Origin: a virus
Virus record (IMG/VR): IMGVR_UViG_3300025669_000120
Location: 1 to 35,478 of that record
Reading direction: 5' to 3' (one strand)
Length of the DNA: 35,478 bases
Both the position numbers and the translations under genes were made by a program. Below, piece after piece: positions 9,407 to 17,436 of the stretch. Each line of letters begins with the position of its first letter. Positions within the stretch are counted from its first letter, which is position 1. The notes under the pieces were generated by a model. It was not told the origin of the DNA and ran no database searches. It was given only the letters and a program-made list of their open reading frames with translations.

Positions 9407-10396
9407 TTAAGTACTTCTATAATCTTTCAACTTCTTAAATCTAGCATACAAGTCATCATTTTCATTAATGATTTTTTTGTCTTTAGTTTTTCTCTTAGCA
9501 GCTGAATTATTGTCTCTACTTAGTAATGATTCATTAAGTTTCTTTCTCTTAGAATCTTTAAATGATTCTGAAATTGTTTTAAATACAATTTTTATTTCTC
9601 TTGTAGTATCAGCTCTATCAAAGTTTTCTACTACTCTAAGTTTTTGCTTATCTGATAAGCGGAAAGCTTTAAATAATTTATTAATATAAAGTAACTTTTC
9701 ATTAACGATTCTGATTTCATTAAGTTCAGATTTTATGATTTTATAAGCACGTTTAATTTTTTTGTTCTCAAGCTTAAGTTGTACATTTTCTTCTTCTAAG
9801 TCCTCATCTAGATCTTCATCAAGGTCGATATCGATATCTTCGTCGTCGTCATCAACATCTCCATCCATTTCAATATCAATGTCGTCGTCTCCGTCATCAT
9901 CTAAATCAATGTCAAAATCTTCTTCTAAGTCTTCGTCATCATCTTCAATGTCAATATCAATGTCGTCGTCGTCACCTATATCATCTCCATCATCTTCAAT
10001 GTCAATATCAAGATCTTCATCACTATCAATGTCTAATTCGTCATCATCCATCTCATCCATAATTTCTCCTAAATCTTCGTCATCTTCTTCATCAAAATCA
10101 TCGATTTCTTCATCGTCTAAACTAACGTCATCATCACTTTCGAATGTATCTTCATCAGCTAGATCAGCTTCTAAATCAGTGTCATCTTCAAATTCAGTTT
10201 CGTCTTCCATTTCATCATCTTCATAATCATCTTCTTCGACTTCATTTTGAATTCTTTTTGAAATAACAGATTTAATTCTTGGAGAAAAATGTTCAATTAA
10301 CGCTTTTTCGGCATTATCAATGCCCATTTGTTTAATTGCTTTCGCATCGGCAATTGCTTCTTCAACAATGTCGACTTTCTTCTTTGTTTTTGCCAT
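9407..10396 (-). CDS. 22: Prohead core scaffold protein (gp22-like)
   Basis: 329 residues (T4 gp22 has 269). It forms the inner scaffold around which the capsid assembles and is later degraded by the gp21 protease. Residues 1-52 form a basic helix region; about residues 53-200 are an extreme Asp/Glu tract; the C-terminal third has LNEIRIVNEKLLYINKLFKA and QKLRVVENFDRADTTREIK, patterns typical of gp22 C-termini. It lies directly upstream of gp23 with an AAAGGAAT ribosome site before ATG 10396. The acidic insertion is larger than in T4 and may act as a DNA-mimicking or exclusion core, which is my inference. Confidence 0.88.
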   Translation of the reverse strand: MAKTKKKVDIVEEAIADAKAIKQMGIDNAEKALIEHFSPRIKSVISKRIQNEVEEDDYEDDEMEDETEFEDDTDLEADLADEDTFESDDDVSLDDEEIDDFDEEDDEDLGEIMDEMDDDELDIDSDEDLDIDIEDDGDDIGDDDDIDIDIEDDDEDLEEDFDIDLDDDGDDDIDIEMDGDVDDDDEDIDIDLDEDLDEDLEEENVQLKLENKKIKRAYKIIKSELNEIRIVNEKLLYINKLFKAFRLSDKQKLRVVENFDRADTTREIKIVFKTISESFKDSKRKKLNESLLSRDNNSAAKRKTKDKKIINENDDLYARFKKLKDYRST

Positions 10397-10489
10397 AATT
10401 TTTAAAATTCCTTTTGTTTGTTCTATTTTCGTAATGCTATTACTTTAAAAATATGTACTTAGTACAAATTACTTTAATCTAATTGAGTT

Positions 10490-10503
10490 GTAGTAATTAC
10501 TAC
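10490..10503. repeat. Perfect 14-base palindrome GTAGTAATTACTAC
   Basis: Self-complementary sequence about 95 bases upstream of the scaffold gene. It could be an operator for a dimeric regulator or part of an RNA hairpin. Nothing else in the window repeats it, so its role is open. Confidence 0.35.
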
Positions 10504-10605
10504 TACATCTATGACATTTTATTTTTTAAAAATCAATTAGAGAGCATTAATCTTTTAAATTATTCTTTTCTTCTCATAGGTACTATATTAATTATAGCAC
10601 ACTTG

Positions 10606-10621
10606 TATATATAAATATTAT
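10606..10621 (-). promoter_or_regulatory. Putative late promoter for the scaffold-capsid unit
   Basis: The minus strand reads ATAATATTTATATATA, nearly identical to the element at 7671-7686. It lies downstream of the bS21 gene and about 210 bases upstream of gp22, implying a long leader RNA if it is used. The complementary strand contains TATAAATA, so direction needs testing. Confidence 0.4.
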
Positions 10622-10652
10622 CTAATTAGAAAAATAATTATATTTTTTTAAA

Positions 10653-10943
10653 TTACTTATTTTGATACATTCTATTAGCTATCTTTACGTTAAGTTTTCT
10701 AACTTTTTCCGCAGCTCGCCTTTTGTCTGTTGGTTTTGTATAAAATTTACGTTTTTTAATTTCATCTCAAAATCCAAATCTAAACATCTTTTTTCTAAAG
10801 CGTCATAGCATTTTACCTACTGGCTCATTTTCTTCTTTTTGTACTACTGATAGTCCACCCTCTTTTGAATGTCTATTATCTGCTAATGAAAATCTAACAT
10901 CTGGTGTTAAATTATCTTCTCTCGTAATCTTTCTTTCGTTCAT
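10653..10943 (-). CDS. rpsU: Phage-encoded ribosomal protein bS21 homologue
   Basis: 96 residues. The C-terminal half (about residues 40-90) reads EPVGKMLWRFRKKMFRFGFW, then DEIKKRKFYTKPTDKRR and AAEKVRKLN. This follows the bS21 pattern (ENEPFD.ALRRFKR....GVL.E.RRRE.YEKP...R.R). bS21 sits on the small ribosomal subunit near the anti-Shine-Dalgarno region and aids initiation; S21 genes are known in aquatic phages and are thought to steer host ribosomes to phage messages. Two tryptophans are TGA (LWRF, GFWD), which hides the gene under the standard code. An unusual acidic-polar N-terminal extension of about 35 residues precedes the domain. It sits between a leader protein gene and the capsid unit. 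Confidence 0.8.
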
Positions 10944-10963
10944 TTTTATGAACTCCTTTTTGT

Positions 10964-11224
10964 TTAAACGTCTATTGTCTTTTTACCAATTTGCTTATAT
11001 TTTACTTTTTCAAGTATTAATACTACTTTATTTAATGCAGCTGTAATATTTTTTGCTTCATTACTCTCTAAACCTTCATCATATTCACCGTGTGATAAGT
11101 CAAATGATATACTTTCCTCAATTAATTCAGCATGTTCTAGAAGTTCAAGAATTGCATCTTTAATAGTGGTTCCTTCTCTAAGTAACTCTTCTTTAATTAG
11201 TTTCTTTAATTCACTTTTCATCAT
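10964..11224 (-). CDS. Leader-family protein, 86 residues, overlapping a truncated endonuclease gene
   Basis: Reads MMKSELKKLIKEELLREGTT, a clear variant of the shared leader, then an acidic helical body (ELLEHAELIEESISFDLSHG). ATG at 11224 or 11221 could serve; the usual A-run is replaced by an ATGATGAAAAG sequence. That sequence is identical to the part of a homing endonuclease gene encoding YDEK, and the endonuclease frame from 11789 reads straight into this gene and stops at 11193. The start of this gene was thus probably made by a recombination joint. Body function unknown. Confidence 0.82.
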   Translation of the reverse strand: MMKSELKKLIKEELLREGTTIKDAILELLEHAELIEESISFDLSHGEYDEGLESNEAKNITAALNKVVLILEKVKYKQIGKKTIDV

Positions 11225-11789
11225 ATTCAATTATAATTTTATTTTTAAAGTCAATTGCATCAACAAAATATCCCAAGTCAGGAATTTTATATTCTCCACC
11301 ATTTTCTGCATGTTGTAGTTTTCAATTATTTTTTTCATTTAATTGATCAAAAATTAAGCAAGCTGATGGATTATAGTTAGGCATCATTTGACCTTTTTGT
11401 TCTTCAATTCTATTAATGGCGGTTAATCTTTGTTTCTTTTTAGTGCTATTTGTATGTTTTAAGCCTACATGCGATTCAGACATTCTTTTTCTACATTCAT
11501 CTGAAAATGAGGCTCTCTTTTTTCCTGTTTTAGCAAGAGATATTTTTTTGTTATGCTCCTCTGAATATATTCTGCCTTTGTTAGCTTTACTGAGTTTCCG
11601 TTTTGTTTCTTCAGAGCATTTTGTTCCCTTGCGTGATTCACTTATTTTTCTGTTATGCTCTTTTGAATAGACTCTACCCTTATAAGAGCATGATTTACAC
11701 TTACTATTTAAGCGTTTAGCAGTAGTTAAATCTCCTCTATACTTGTAGTGTTGAACACAATCGCATTCAGGACAATTTTTAACTCACAT
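11193..11789 (-). pseudogene. Truncated NUMOD3-type homing endonuclease
   Basis: 198 residues from ATG 11789. The N-terminus has a four-cysteine cluster (CPECDC...CKSC), followed by three or four NUMOD3-like DNA-binding repeats of the form YSEEHNKKISLAKTGKK, then NYNPSACLIFDQLNEKNNWK and an AIDFKNKIIIEYDEK segment. The related gene at 27671-28288 continues EYDEKHHFKNGKLKKED and on to FEFIRVRGK, the nuclease core; here the frame instead runs into the leader gene as WIKETN and stops. The catalytic end is therefore missing and the enzyme is probably inactive. TGA is used at MW, NNW and KW. Confidence 0.8.
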
Positions 11790-11797
11790 TAAAAAAG

Positions 11798-12214
11798 TTA
11801 TAGTTGAAAGTATCTGTTGAGTATTAATCCAATTTCCTCATGAAGAGCTTGAAGTCTAACAGATGAGTTCTTAACTTCAGCATATGTTTTAATAAAATCA
11901 GCACCTTTTTTCTGTAATTCTTGCTCGTTCTTTTTAATTGTTACTTTATCAAACCAATCATCATCTTCCATGACCATATGATTTTTTGATTCTTTTAAAA
12001 TTCCGCCCATTAAGTCACCAATATCGCCAAACTTTTCATATATTCCTTCAAGCATTTCATCAATATGTCTATATGCTTTGGCTATATTTTGAGCACCTTC
12101 TAGAGTTCCAGATTGTCTTTCGGTTTCTTTTGAATGATATTCAGCAGCTGAATCTTCCATCTCACCTTCAAATATGCTTACGATTTCGTTTATACTTATT
12201 TTCTTATCTTTCAT
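11798..12214 (-). CDS. Unknown 138-residue helical protein in the head gene region
   Basis: An acidic, mostly helical protein (MKDKKISINEIVSIFEGEME, then AYRHIDEMLEGIYEKFGDIG and a C-terminal RLQALHEEIGLILNRYFQL). No Cys, one Trp coded TGG. It has no leader of the shared type. A GGGAAG ribosome site lies upstream of ATG 12214. I do not recognise a family; the position between structural genes suggests a virion or assembly role. The following endonuclease start is 8 bases past its stop. Confidence 0.72.
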   Translation of the reverse strand: MKDKKISINEIVSIFEGEMEDSAAEYHSKETERQSGTLEGAQNIAKAYRHIDEMLEGIYEKFGDIGDLMGGILKESKNHMVMEDDDWFDKVTIKKNEQELQKKGADFIKTYAEVKNSSVRLQALHEEIGLILNRYFQL

Positions 12215-12253
12215 TTTTTAATAATTTCTTCCCTTTATGTGTATACATACATT

Positions 12254-12634
12254 TTATATATATATCATCCTAGTACCTGTTTTTGGTTTAAAGTTTTTCT
12301 TAACCATAACTGTTATAATAATTAAATCAACAATCCCAAATTCTTTTGATTGAAGCTTACAGATTAAATTTAAGTCACTTATCTTATCATGAATTAATAT
12401 ATCATCTCCTATATCTAATTTATTAAAAACTAAATATTTCGTTATCTTATCAATTGCTTTCTGTGCTGTCTTAATTATATCTTCATCAGTAATTGTTATA
12501 TTAGCATGTCTATCTTGTCTATCATCAGCGTGTTGAGTTTTATCAATTTTTATTCTTATTTCAATTTTTTCTTTGAAATTACTTATTACATTTTCAGCAA
12601 ATGCTTTCTTTTTAATAATATTTAATAAATTCAT
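12254..12634 (-). CDS. Unknown 126-residue protein with an HADDR-type motif
   Basis: Contains KTQHADDRQDRHANITITDE near the centre and ends with a strand-rich segment GIVDLIIITVMVKKNFKPKT. The H-A-x-x-R-x-x-R motif followed by an I-x-D/E-x-I helix and C-terminal strands recurs in small phage proteins of unassigned function, some of which resemble RelE/HicA-like folds; I would not assign a toxin role from this. A basic helix (NLLNIIKKKAFAENVISNFK) forms the N-terminus. No Trp. It lies between structural genes. Confidence 0.7.
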   Translation of the reverse strand: MNLLNIIKKKAFAENVISNFKEKIEIRIKIDKTQHADDRQDRHANITITDEDIIKTAQKAIDKITKYLVFNKLDIGDDILIHDKISDLNLICKLQSKEFGIVDLIIITVMVKKNFKPKTGTRMIYI

Positions 12635-12650
12635 TTTTTAAATTAAAAAA

Positions 12651-13205
12651 TTAACCCTTTGGTGTATGTTCATATCAACTTGCATGAAATGATATAAAAT
12701 TATCTGCTGCAAGAGATGTCATTCTTCTTATATATGTTGTATTTCTTGCAAGAATGATTTCGCTCTCTCTAGTTGTACCTCCTCCTAATTTATTACTTCC
12801 TCAACTTGCTTGTGAAATTAAACTTCCGCTATCTGTAATTAGCGGATCCATAAGTAATGTACAGTCACTTGTATTTATACTATTTCTATTATTATTAATT
12901 GGAGTAACACCTGATCCACCAGAGATCCCGCTTCCACTTTCTCAAAACTCAATAGTAACACCTTTAGTACTTGAAATATTATATAAAAGATGACATTCCT
13001 TTTCTGAATCTGGTGTTGTAAGTGCCATTGACATTGTTGCAGCACTACCAAGTTCAATATAGTTTTCTATATAATAATGTGAACCTCCATGAATTTCGTG
13101 ATGGTAATATTCAATAGTCTCCATTGCATGAGTACTGCTATCGAGTCTCATCGCTCTAGTTTCAGTATCACTTATTTTACCATTAATTGTACTTATATAT
13201 GTCAT
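12651..13205 (-). CDS. Predicted virion structural protein, 184 residues
   Basis: Begins MTYISTINGKISDTETRAMR, continues with ETIEYYHHEIHGGSHYYIE and later SIISQ-like Ser-rich strands, ending ADNFISFHASWYEHTPKG. The ETI.Y.HHEIH.GSH pattern with a C-terminal WYEHT is one I associate with uncharacterised structural proteins in aquatic phages; no function is known to me. TGA codes the Trp in EFWESG, ASWGSN and ASWYEH, so only the first half is open under the standard code. It is followed by two repeat-containing decoration-type genes upstream. Confidence 0.78.
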
Positions 13206-13222
13206 TTGTTAGTTTTTCCTTC

Positions 13223-13870
13223 TTATCTTATGAATCATTCATCTACACCATTAGATTTAAGCGTTATTGCATCTCCATCACCAGAAATAACAATTGATGA
13301 AGAGTTATTTGCTTTTTGACTTCCTGACGCATTGACTGTGACATTGTATAACGATGCACTAAATGAAACATCTCCCACATTACAAGTTCATCCTGCTGGT
13401 ACATCTGAAGCATCAAATAGTTGAACCGAGCAACTATTAGCTGAAGTATCAACATCAACATAATAATCTGTAGTTAACAAATCATAAGTATCAGATACTT
13501 CAGTATTGGCAAATTGATTATTTCACTCTCAACTACCAGACTTAGAAGTTAAATCGCTTGCAGCTGATTCCCAGCTACCAGACTTAGAAGTTAAATCGCT
13601 TGCAGCTGATTCCCAGCTACCAGACTTAGAATTAACATCTGTTATTATTAATTCCCAGGAGCCTGATTTACTTGTTAAATCTGCCGCTGCATCAGTTCAT
13701 GATCCTGATTTTGATGTCAAATCAGAAGCAGTATCATCTCAACTACCTGATTTTCCTATTAAATTTGTTGCATTAATAGCACTATTATCTCAACTTTGAG
13801 ATGTAGCTAATACCTTGGTTGTTATGCTATCTATTTGCGTACCCGTATGGGTTGACTTATATTGTGCCAT
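13223..13870 (-). CDS. Repeat-containing structural protein (SKSGSW repeats)
   Basis: 215 residues. After MAQYKSTHTGTQIDSITTKV come about seven tandem units of 13-14 residues built on LTSKSGSWESAASD, then a Thr/Ser-rich strand domain ending SNGVDEWFIR. Some repeat tryptophans are TGG, others TGA, and the two TGG-coded neighbouring units are identical at DNA level. The N-terminus and repeats match those of the protein at 14230-14799, so the two are paralogues with different C-terminal domains. Repeats of this type usually form elongated trimeric or fibrous segments; a head fibre or decoration role is likely but inferred. Confidence 0.75.
13533..13631 (-). repeat. 42-base tandem repeat within the SKSGSW protein gene
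   Basis: Two perfect 42-base copies (13533-13574 and 13575-13616) plus 15 bases of a third, each encoding 14 residues. Being perfect at third positions, they must be a recent duplication, or one maintained by recombination. The repeat keeps frame, so array length can change without breaking the protein. Confidence 0.9.
13701..13751 (-). repeat. 51-base block identical to 14681-14731
   Basis: This segment of the repeat region is identical base for base to 14681-14731 in the paralogous gene, while flanking bases differ at once. It points to recent gene conversion or duplication between the two fibre-like genes. Confidence 0.9.
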
Positions 13871-13883
13871 TTATTTTTTATTC

Positions 13884-14226
13884 CTATGGTTCTACTACAT
13901 TAATATCTTCACTATCAACTGTTAAACATTTCTCTAAATCAGACATATATAAGGTGTCGTATCCAACTGGTACAAGTTCAATTATCATTTTATTTAATGA
14001 TATTAATCCGATTCCTAAGCTTAGTGTCATTTTTAGTTTAAGAATTTTCCCTTAAAAATGTTCCAGCACTAACTATCTTCTTCGGTGAAATTTTATTAGG
14101 CGTATTTGTGCTAGTATATACAGTATGTATTCATTCAACAAGATATCTTTTGCTATTTGACATTCTTAATAATAGATTACTTAATAGTTTAACTTCTTGA
14201 GAATCTGTTATTTCTTGATAAGCCAT
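13884..14226 (-). CDS. Small structural protein, probably split by a one-base deletion
   Basis: Two frames lie end to end: 14038-14226 (62 residues, MAYQEITDSQEVKLLSNLLL to SAGTFLRENS) and 13884-14030 (48 residues, MTLSLGIGLISLNKMIIELV to INVVEP). If one A is added to the A-run near 14047-14050, the two join without a stop as TFLREKILKLKMTLSLGIGL, giving one protein of about 114 residues. The total length, 343 bases, is one short of a multiple of three, as that predicts. I infer a single gene with an indel, real or technical. TGA codes Trp in VEWIHTVYTSTN. Function unknown; it lies between paralogous structural genes. Confidence 0.6.
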
Positions 14227-14229
14227 TTT

Positions 14230-14799
14230 TTATGATAATTCAACAAGTGTCATATTTGGCTCAAATTCTATTGTGTCCGTATCTGTAGCTATTCCAATTA
14301 TTTGAACGTTTGCTCCAGTTGCTCCAGGAGCTGAACCCGAAATTGAGCCAGATGCTGAGCTAGATTCTATGTATAAGAAAGCTCCAGTTGTAAAACTAAA
14401 GCTACCTGTTTTTGCATATCCTCTTCTTAAAAACTTACCTGTTGCATCTGTAGCAATATTTTCTACTGCTAAATATAGAGCAGGAAGTTTTAACGAACTA
14501 GATGCATTTGCAAGTGAAGCACTTCCATTTGTATCAATATAGCACAAGTCTCCAAACTCTATTGTTTCCCCTGCTGCTTTATTAATTACTGTACCACAAT
14601 AACCTCCGTCTGGAAGTAAACTGTCAGTGTATTCTATGCTTCCTGTTTTAGAGGTTATATCATTTGTTACATCTTCTCAAGATCCTGATTTTGATGTCAA
14701 ATCAGAAGCAGTATCATCTCAACTACCTGATGTAGCTAGTAATTTAGTTATAGTTGCGTCTAATTGTATACCAGTATGTGTCGAAGTATATTCAGCCAT
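14230..14799 (-). CDS. Structural / decoration-type protein with SKSGSW repeats
   Basis: 189 residues. The N-terminus MAEYTSTHTGIQLDATITKL and three SKSGSW-type repeats are paralogous to the protein starting at 13870. The C-terminal domain (GETIEFGDLCYIDTNGSASL, LKLPALYLAVENIATDATG, FLYIESSSASG, GANVQIIGIATDTDTIEFEP) is an all-strand domain seen in many phage head-decoration or fibre proteins: a strand carrying GD.CYI, then a G.FL.RG turn, then VQ.IGIA. Repeat tryptophans at SWDD and SWED are TGA. The second domain makes capsid decoration the most likely role, still inferred. Confidence 0.72.
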
Positions 14800-14828
14800 A
14801 ATTTATTTTTTAATTTTCCTTTTTGTTC

Positions 14829-15149
14829 TTAATCTACTTTAAATGCACAAATAATACCAGATGTTAAATCAATATTTGTAAAATCACCATATATTACTAT
14901 TCCTGCAGGTACTCCAATTCCGCTTAATTCTGTAGCAGCCAAGTCGTGACTTGACCCTTCTTCATTATTTTCATCAATCAGTTTTGAGAATATTGTATCA
15001 TTTATTATTTGTATTGCAAAATAGTTTCCAGTCACTTCAGCGTCTCCTGAAACAATATATTTTGTACTACAATTTGAACTCATTGACATATTAAGCATTT
15101 CCGCTGTTGTTCTCATCTCTTCTCTTCCGGTCATTCTTGTTATTGACAT
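14829..15149 (-). CDS. Small predicted virion protein, 106 residues
   Basis: Reads MSITRMTGREEMRTTAEMLN, a Ser/Met-rich link, then TGNYFAIQIINDTIFSKLID and IGVPAGIVIYGDFTNIDLTS ending GIICAFKVD. The FAIQ...DT.F..L.D followed by (V/I)PAG..IYG.FT.IDL.SG pattern is common in short phage structural proteins, often near capsid genes. Biochemical role unknown. No Trp. Its start follows MKLG... at 15407 by few bases and it runs into the decoration-type gene, so these genes form one transcription unit. Confidence 0.72.
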   Translation of the reverse strand: MSITRMTGREEMRTTAEMLNMSMSSNCSTKYIVSGDAEVTGNYFAIQIINDTIFSKLIDENNEEGSSHDLAATELSGIGVPAGIVIYGDFTNIDLTSGIICAFKVD

Positions 15150-15152
15150 AGT

Positions 15153-15407
15153 TTATTTAACTTTTCCTACCTTACTATCAGATCTACCATCTCCTTTAAA
15201 CACTATTCCTTTTTCATCAATTCAATACTCTACTTCTTCATTTTTTTTAGAAATATAAAGTGGATATCCATTATCGTCATAATCATCAAATGATAATGTA
15301 TTATCACCGGTAATTTTTTTTAACTGATTAGTAAATTTTGAAGGATTTTCTTCCCCTCAGTTTATTATTTCTGCAATTATTTTTTTTACTATTTTACCTA
15401 ATTTCAT
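15153..15407 (-). CDS. Small protein with a leader-like N-terminus, 84 residues
   Basis: Begins MKLGKIVKKIIAEIINWGEE, resembling but not matching the shared leader. The body has GDNTLSFDDYDDNGYPLYIS and ends IVFKGDGRSDSKVGKVK. Two TGA codons (NWGEE and EYWIDE) are read as Trp, so the gene is invisible under the standard code. It falls between a membrane protein and a small structural gene. I would treat its membership in the leader family as tentative. Confidence 0.68.
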
Positions 15408-15426
15408 TGTTTTTAATTTTCCTTGT

Positions 15427-16095
15427 TTATTTTTCTCCGTTTTGTATTCATTCACTTCAAACATTAATTGCATTTTCTAAAGAATGTCTATAGAAAACAA
15501 CAGATCTTGATAAGAATGCTTCGTTTAAATTATTAATTCTACCACCTTTATAATCCTTTAAGTCTCTTAAATATTCTGATGTATATTTAGTATGACTTTT
15601 CTTAAAGAAAAACTTTACAAATTCAGAATATCCATTTTCGTTAGCTTCACGTTTAAATGTATTAATCGAAATTTTAAGCTCTGAGTCAATAGTCTCAATT
15701 GAAGTATTATTAAATCCAATTTTTTCAATTCCAACAAAAAAATCTCTCATTGCTTTAGCTTTTATTGTTATAAAGTCATTGAAATTATTTGGTGATCAAT
15801 TTACAGCTTCATTTTTAATATTATCAAGTATATTATAATAATCTCTTCTTGATGAATATTCTTTTGTTATTGCACTATTTTCGTCAACTTTTGTTAATAG
15901 AGTCGCATGTGCTGCATTATTACGCTTATCAAGATCATCTATCTTGTCAATAATCTTTTTACTTCCTGAACTATATTTTAGTCATAAGCTTATAGCTGCA
16001 ATTAGAAATGTGCCAAGTGTACCAATTAGGTATCAAGTATTTTTATCAAATATTAAATTTGTTATTAATTCTGGTATGCTACTAATCATTTGCAT
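15427..16095 (-). CDS. Membrane-anchored coiled protein, 222 residues
   Basis: The N-terminus has one membrane segment, about residues 20-38 (WYLIGTLGTFLIAAISLWLK), then KIIDKIDDLDKRNNAAHATL and a helical body. Four or more tryptophans are TGA (TWYL, SLWL, NWSP, and two near the C-terminus in VWSEWIQNGEK). ATG at 16095 or 16089 can serve. One helix with a cytoplasmic or periplasmic coiled domain could act in lysis (spanin or antiholin-like) or in head assembly at the membrane; neither is supported beyond topology. It sits directly after the prohead protease gene. Confidence 0.72.
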
Positions 16096-16123
16096 GGTTT
16101 ATTTCTTTTAAATTTCCTTATTT

Positions 16124-16729
16124 TTATATTAATTTTAATATATTAACTATAGTATTGTTTATTTCTTTTAACTTGTCATCATTAGCATTTGAATGATCAA
16201 CACCTTCATTAACTTTTTCATCCATAAATGCACCATAAGTTGAAGGATTGCTTACAAAGTCTCAGCAAATGATTTCAAAATCATCTTGCACTTCAACTGA
16301 GCCTGCAGATTCTTTAACAGAACCTAAACCTCTTGAAGATATACCTAATCTTATATTACTTTTGAAAAGCTCTTTTAATATGTTACCTGCTGGAGTACTT
16401 AATACTTCAATCTTAGCTCATACTTCATTATTATCTCACCACAAGTCAAGTATTTGATGTGAAGTATTTTTCAATTCAACAACTGATGTATCTGGATGAT
16501 CAAGTTCACCTAAAGCTCTTCTCTCTTTAATGAAAGTTCCTTTATACTTGTCTACTTCTCTTAAGAGAACGTCTTTCGGGTATTTTCTTCCATTTTGATT
16601 TTCAGTATCAGCTTCTTGAACTTTGCCTTTAACGATTAGTCTACCACTATTTTTTTCTAGCGATTCATTAATTTGTTCTGGTGCAATGTCGAAGGGTATA
16701 GTATCTATTAATAATTTTTTATTTTCCAT
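16124..16729 (-). CDS. 21: Prohead core protease (gp21-like)
   Basis: 201 residues (T4 gp21 has 212). This serine protease matures the prohead: it degrades the scaffold and trims gp23 and other head proteins at sites ending in Glu. GELDHPDTS gives the catalytic His at residue 78, and RLGISSRGLGSV the Ser at 131-132, at the usual spacing. Four TGA codons (the second W of LWW, EVW, ICW and adjacent) must be Trp. I prefer ATG 16729 over 16765 because the latter would overlap the preceding gene. It is expected to cut the leaders of the small proteins described here. Confidence 0.93.
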
Positions 16730-16746
16730 TATAATTGTTTCTCTTT

Positions 16747-17025
16747 CTATTTTACTATACATCAATCAAGATGTCTATGAATCATATTTTCTTTTCCAAC
16801 AAAGCTTCCGTCTGATAAATACAAAGAAGCACCACTTTGAGTCATAATATGATTTCTAAGAACATATTTTACTTTATCATATTTTAGTTTTAAACTTCCT
16901 ACTATTGCTCTACCTCAGCCATAGCATATCTTACTTCCAGTACATACATTCTTTTCGCTTATGCCGAGCTCTTTTAGAAGATGAATTTCTTCCCTAATTA
17001 ATTTCTTTAGTTCAGTTCTTTTCAT
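16747..17025 (-). CDS. Leader-family protein, 92 residues, upstream of the protease
   Basis: Begins MKRTELKKLIREEIHLLKEL, a close leader variant, then a Cys-containing turn (NVCTGSKICYGWGRAIVGSL) and YVLRNHIMTQSGASLYLSDG. Two TGA codons, in YGW and LDW near the end, must be Trp. Stop is TAG, 17 bases before the protease ATG. A strand-rich body such as SLYLSDGSFVGKEN is suggestive of a small beta domain, but I do not recognise it. Confidence 0.8.
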
Positions 17026-17040
17026 TATAGTTTAATTTTT

Positions 17041-17424
17041 TTACTTAGCTTTAGTATACTTCTTTTCTAATTTAGCGTCGCCAAGTATATGATCATTAAA
17101 TATTTTTTCAGCTTTAACTTTATCATTCTTTCCTTTAGATGAACCGAATATATAGTCTAGAAAAGTATCACCACGAATCACTTGCATAGTTTTATAAAAA
17201 TCAAACTGGACTTCTTCATTTATCTTTCCATCTTTTCCACTCTCTGAGTTTGAATTTCAATTCTTATCTATATATGAAAATAGCTTTTTCTTTTTTTCAT
17301 CGCTGATGTTTTCAATATTTTCAATATCAATACCAAATTTCTTACATGCAGTTTTAAAGAATGTTTGATATTCTTCTTTTGCTTCTCTAATTATTTTTCT
17401 AATTGTACTTTTTTTAATTTTCAT
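17041..17424 (-). CDS. Lysine-rich leader-family protein, 127 residues
   Basis: Begins MKIKKSTIRKIIREAKEEYQ, a divergent leader in which IRKIIRE is kept. The body is very basic (repeated KKKK and KAEK stretches) with FLDYIFGSSKGKNDKVKAEK. One TGA is read as Trp (KNWNSN). T4 also has small charged core proteins (gp67, gp68) between portal and protease genes; this gene and its neighbours at 17437 and 17738 sit in that place, so a core-component role is possible. No sequence match to gp67 or gp68 can be claimed. Confidence 0.74.
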
Positions 17425-17436
17425 TTAATTTTTTCT

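Larger units (their letters stand above)
10397..10652 (-). other. 256-base AT-rich intergenic region upstream of the scaffold gene
   Basis: No coding frame is seen here. The region has a 14-base perfect palindrome at 10490-10503, a GTAC-TTA-GTAC inverted motif nearby, and a promoter-like ATATTTAT element at 10606-10621. It is the longest gene-free stretch in the window and lies directly before gp22 and gp23, so it probably holds the control region of the capsid unit. Confidence 0.5.

Noticed and set aside
9762-10226. Long plus-strand frame rich in serine
   Set aside because: It is the antisense of the Asp/Glu codons of the scaffold gene (GAT/GAA read as ATC/TTC and TCA/TCT), so its composition is a mirror of gp22.
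10397-10652. tRNA or other structured RNA gene in the intergenic region
   Set aside because: No cloverleaf or CCA-type end could be drawn; only a short palindrome and AT-rich sequence are present. No tRNA was seen anywhere in the window.
12254-12634. HicA/RelE-type toxin
   Set aside because: Only a loose H-x-x-x-R motif supports it, and no antitoxin gene is adjacent.
13533-13631. CRISPR-like spaced repeat
   Set aside because: The units are directly adjacent, 42 bases long, in frame and coding; there are no spacers or cas genes.
16730-16765. Upstream ATG 16765 as the protease start
   Set aside because: It would overlap the preceding gene (stop at 16747) and adds residues unlike gp21 N-termini; ATG 16729 gives the usual start and spacing.
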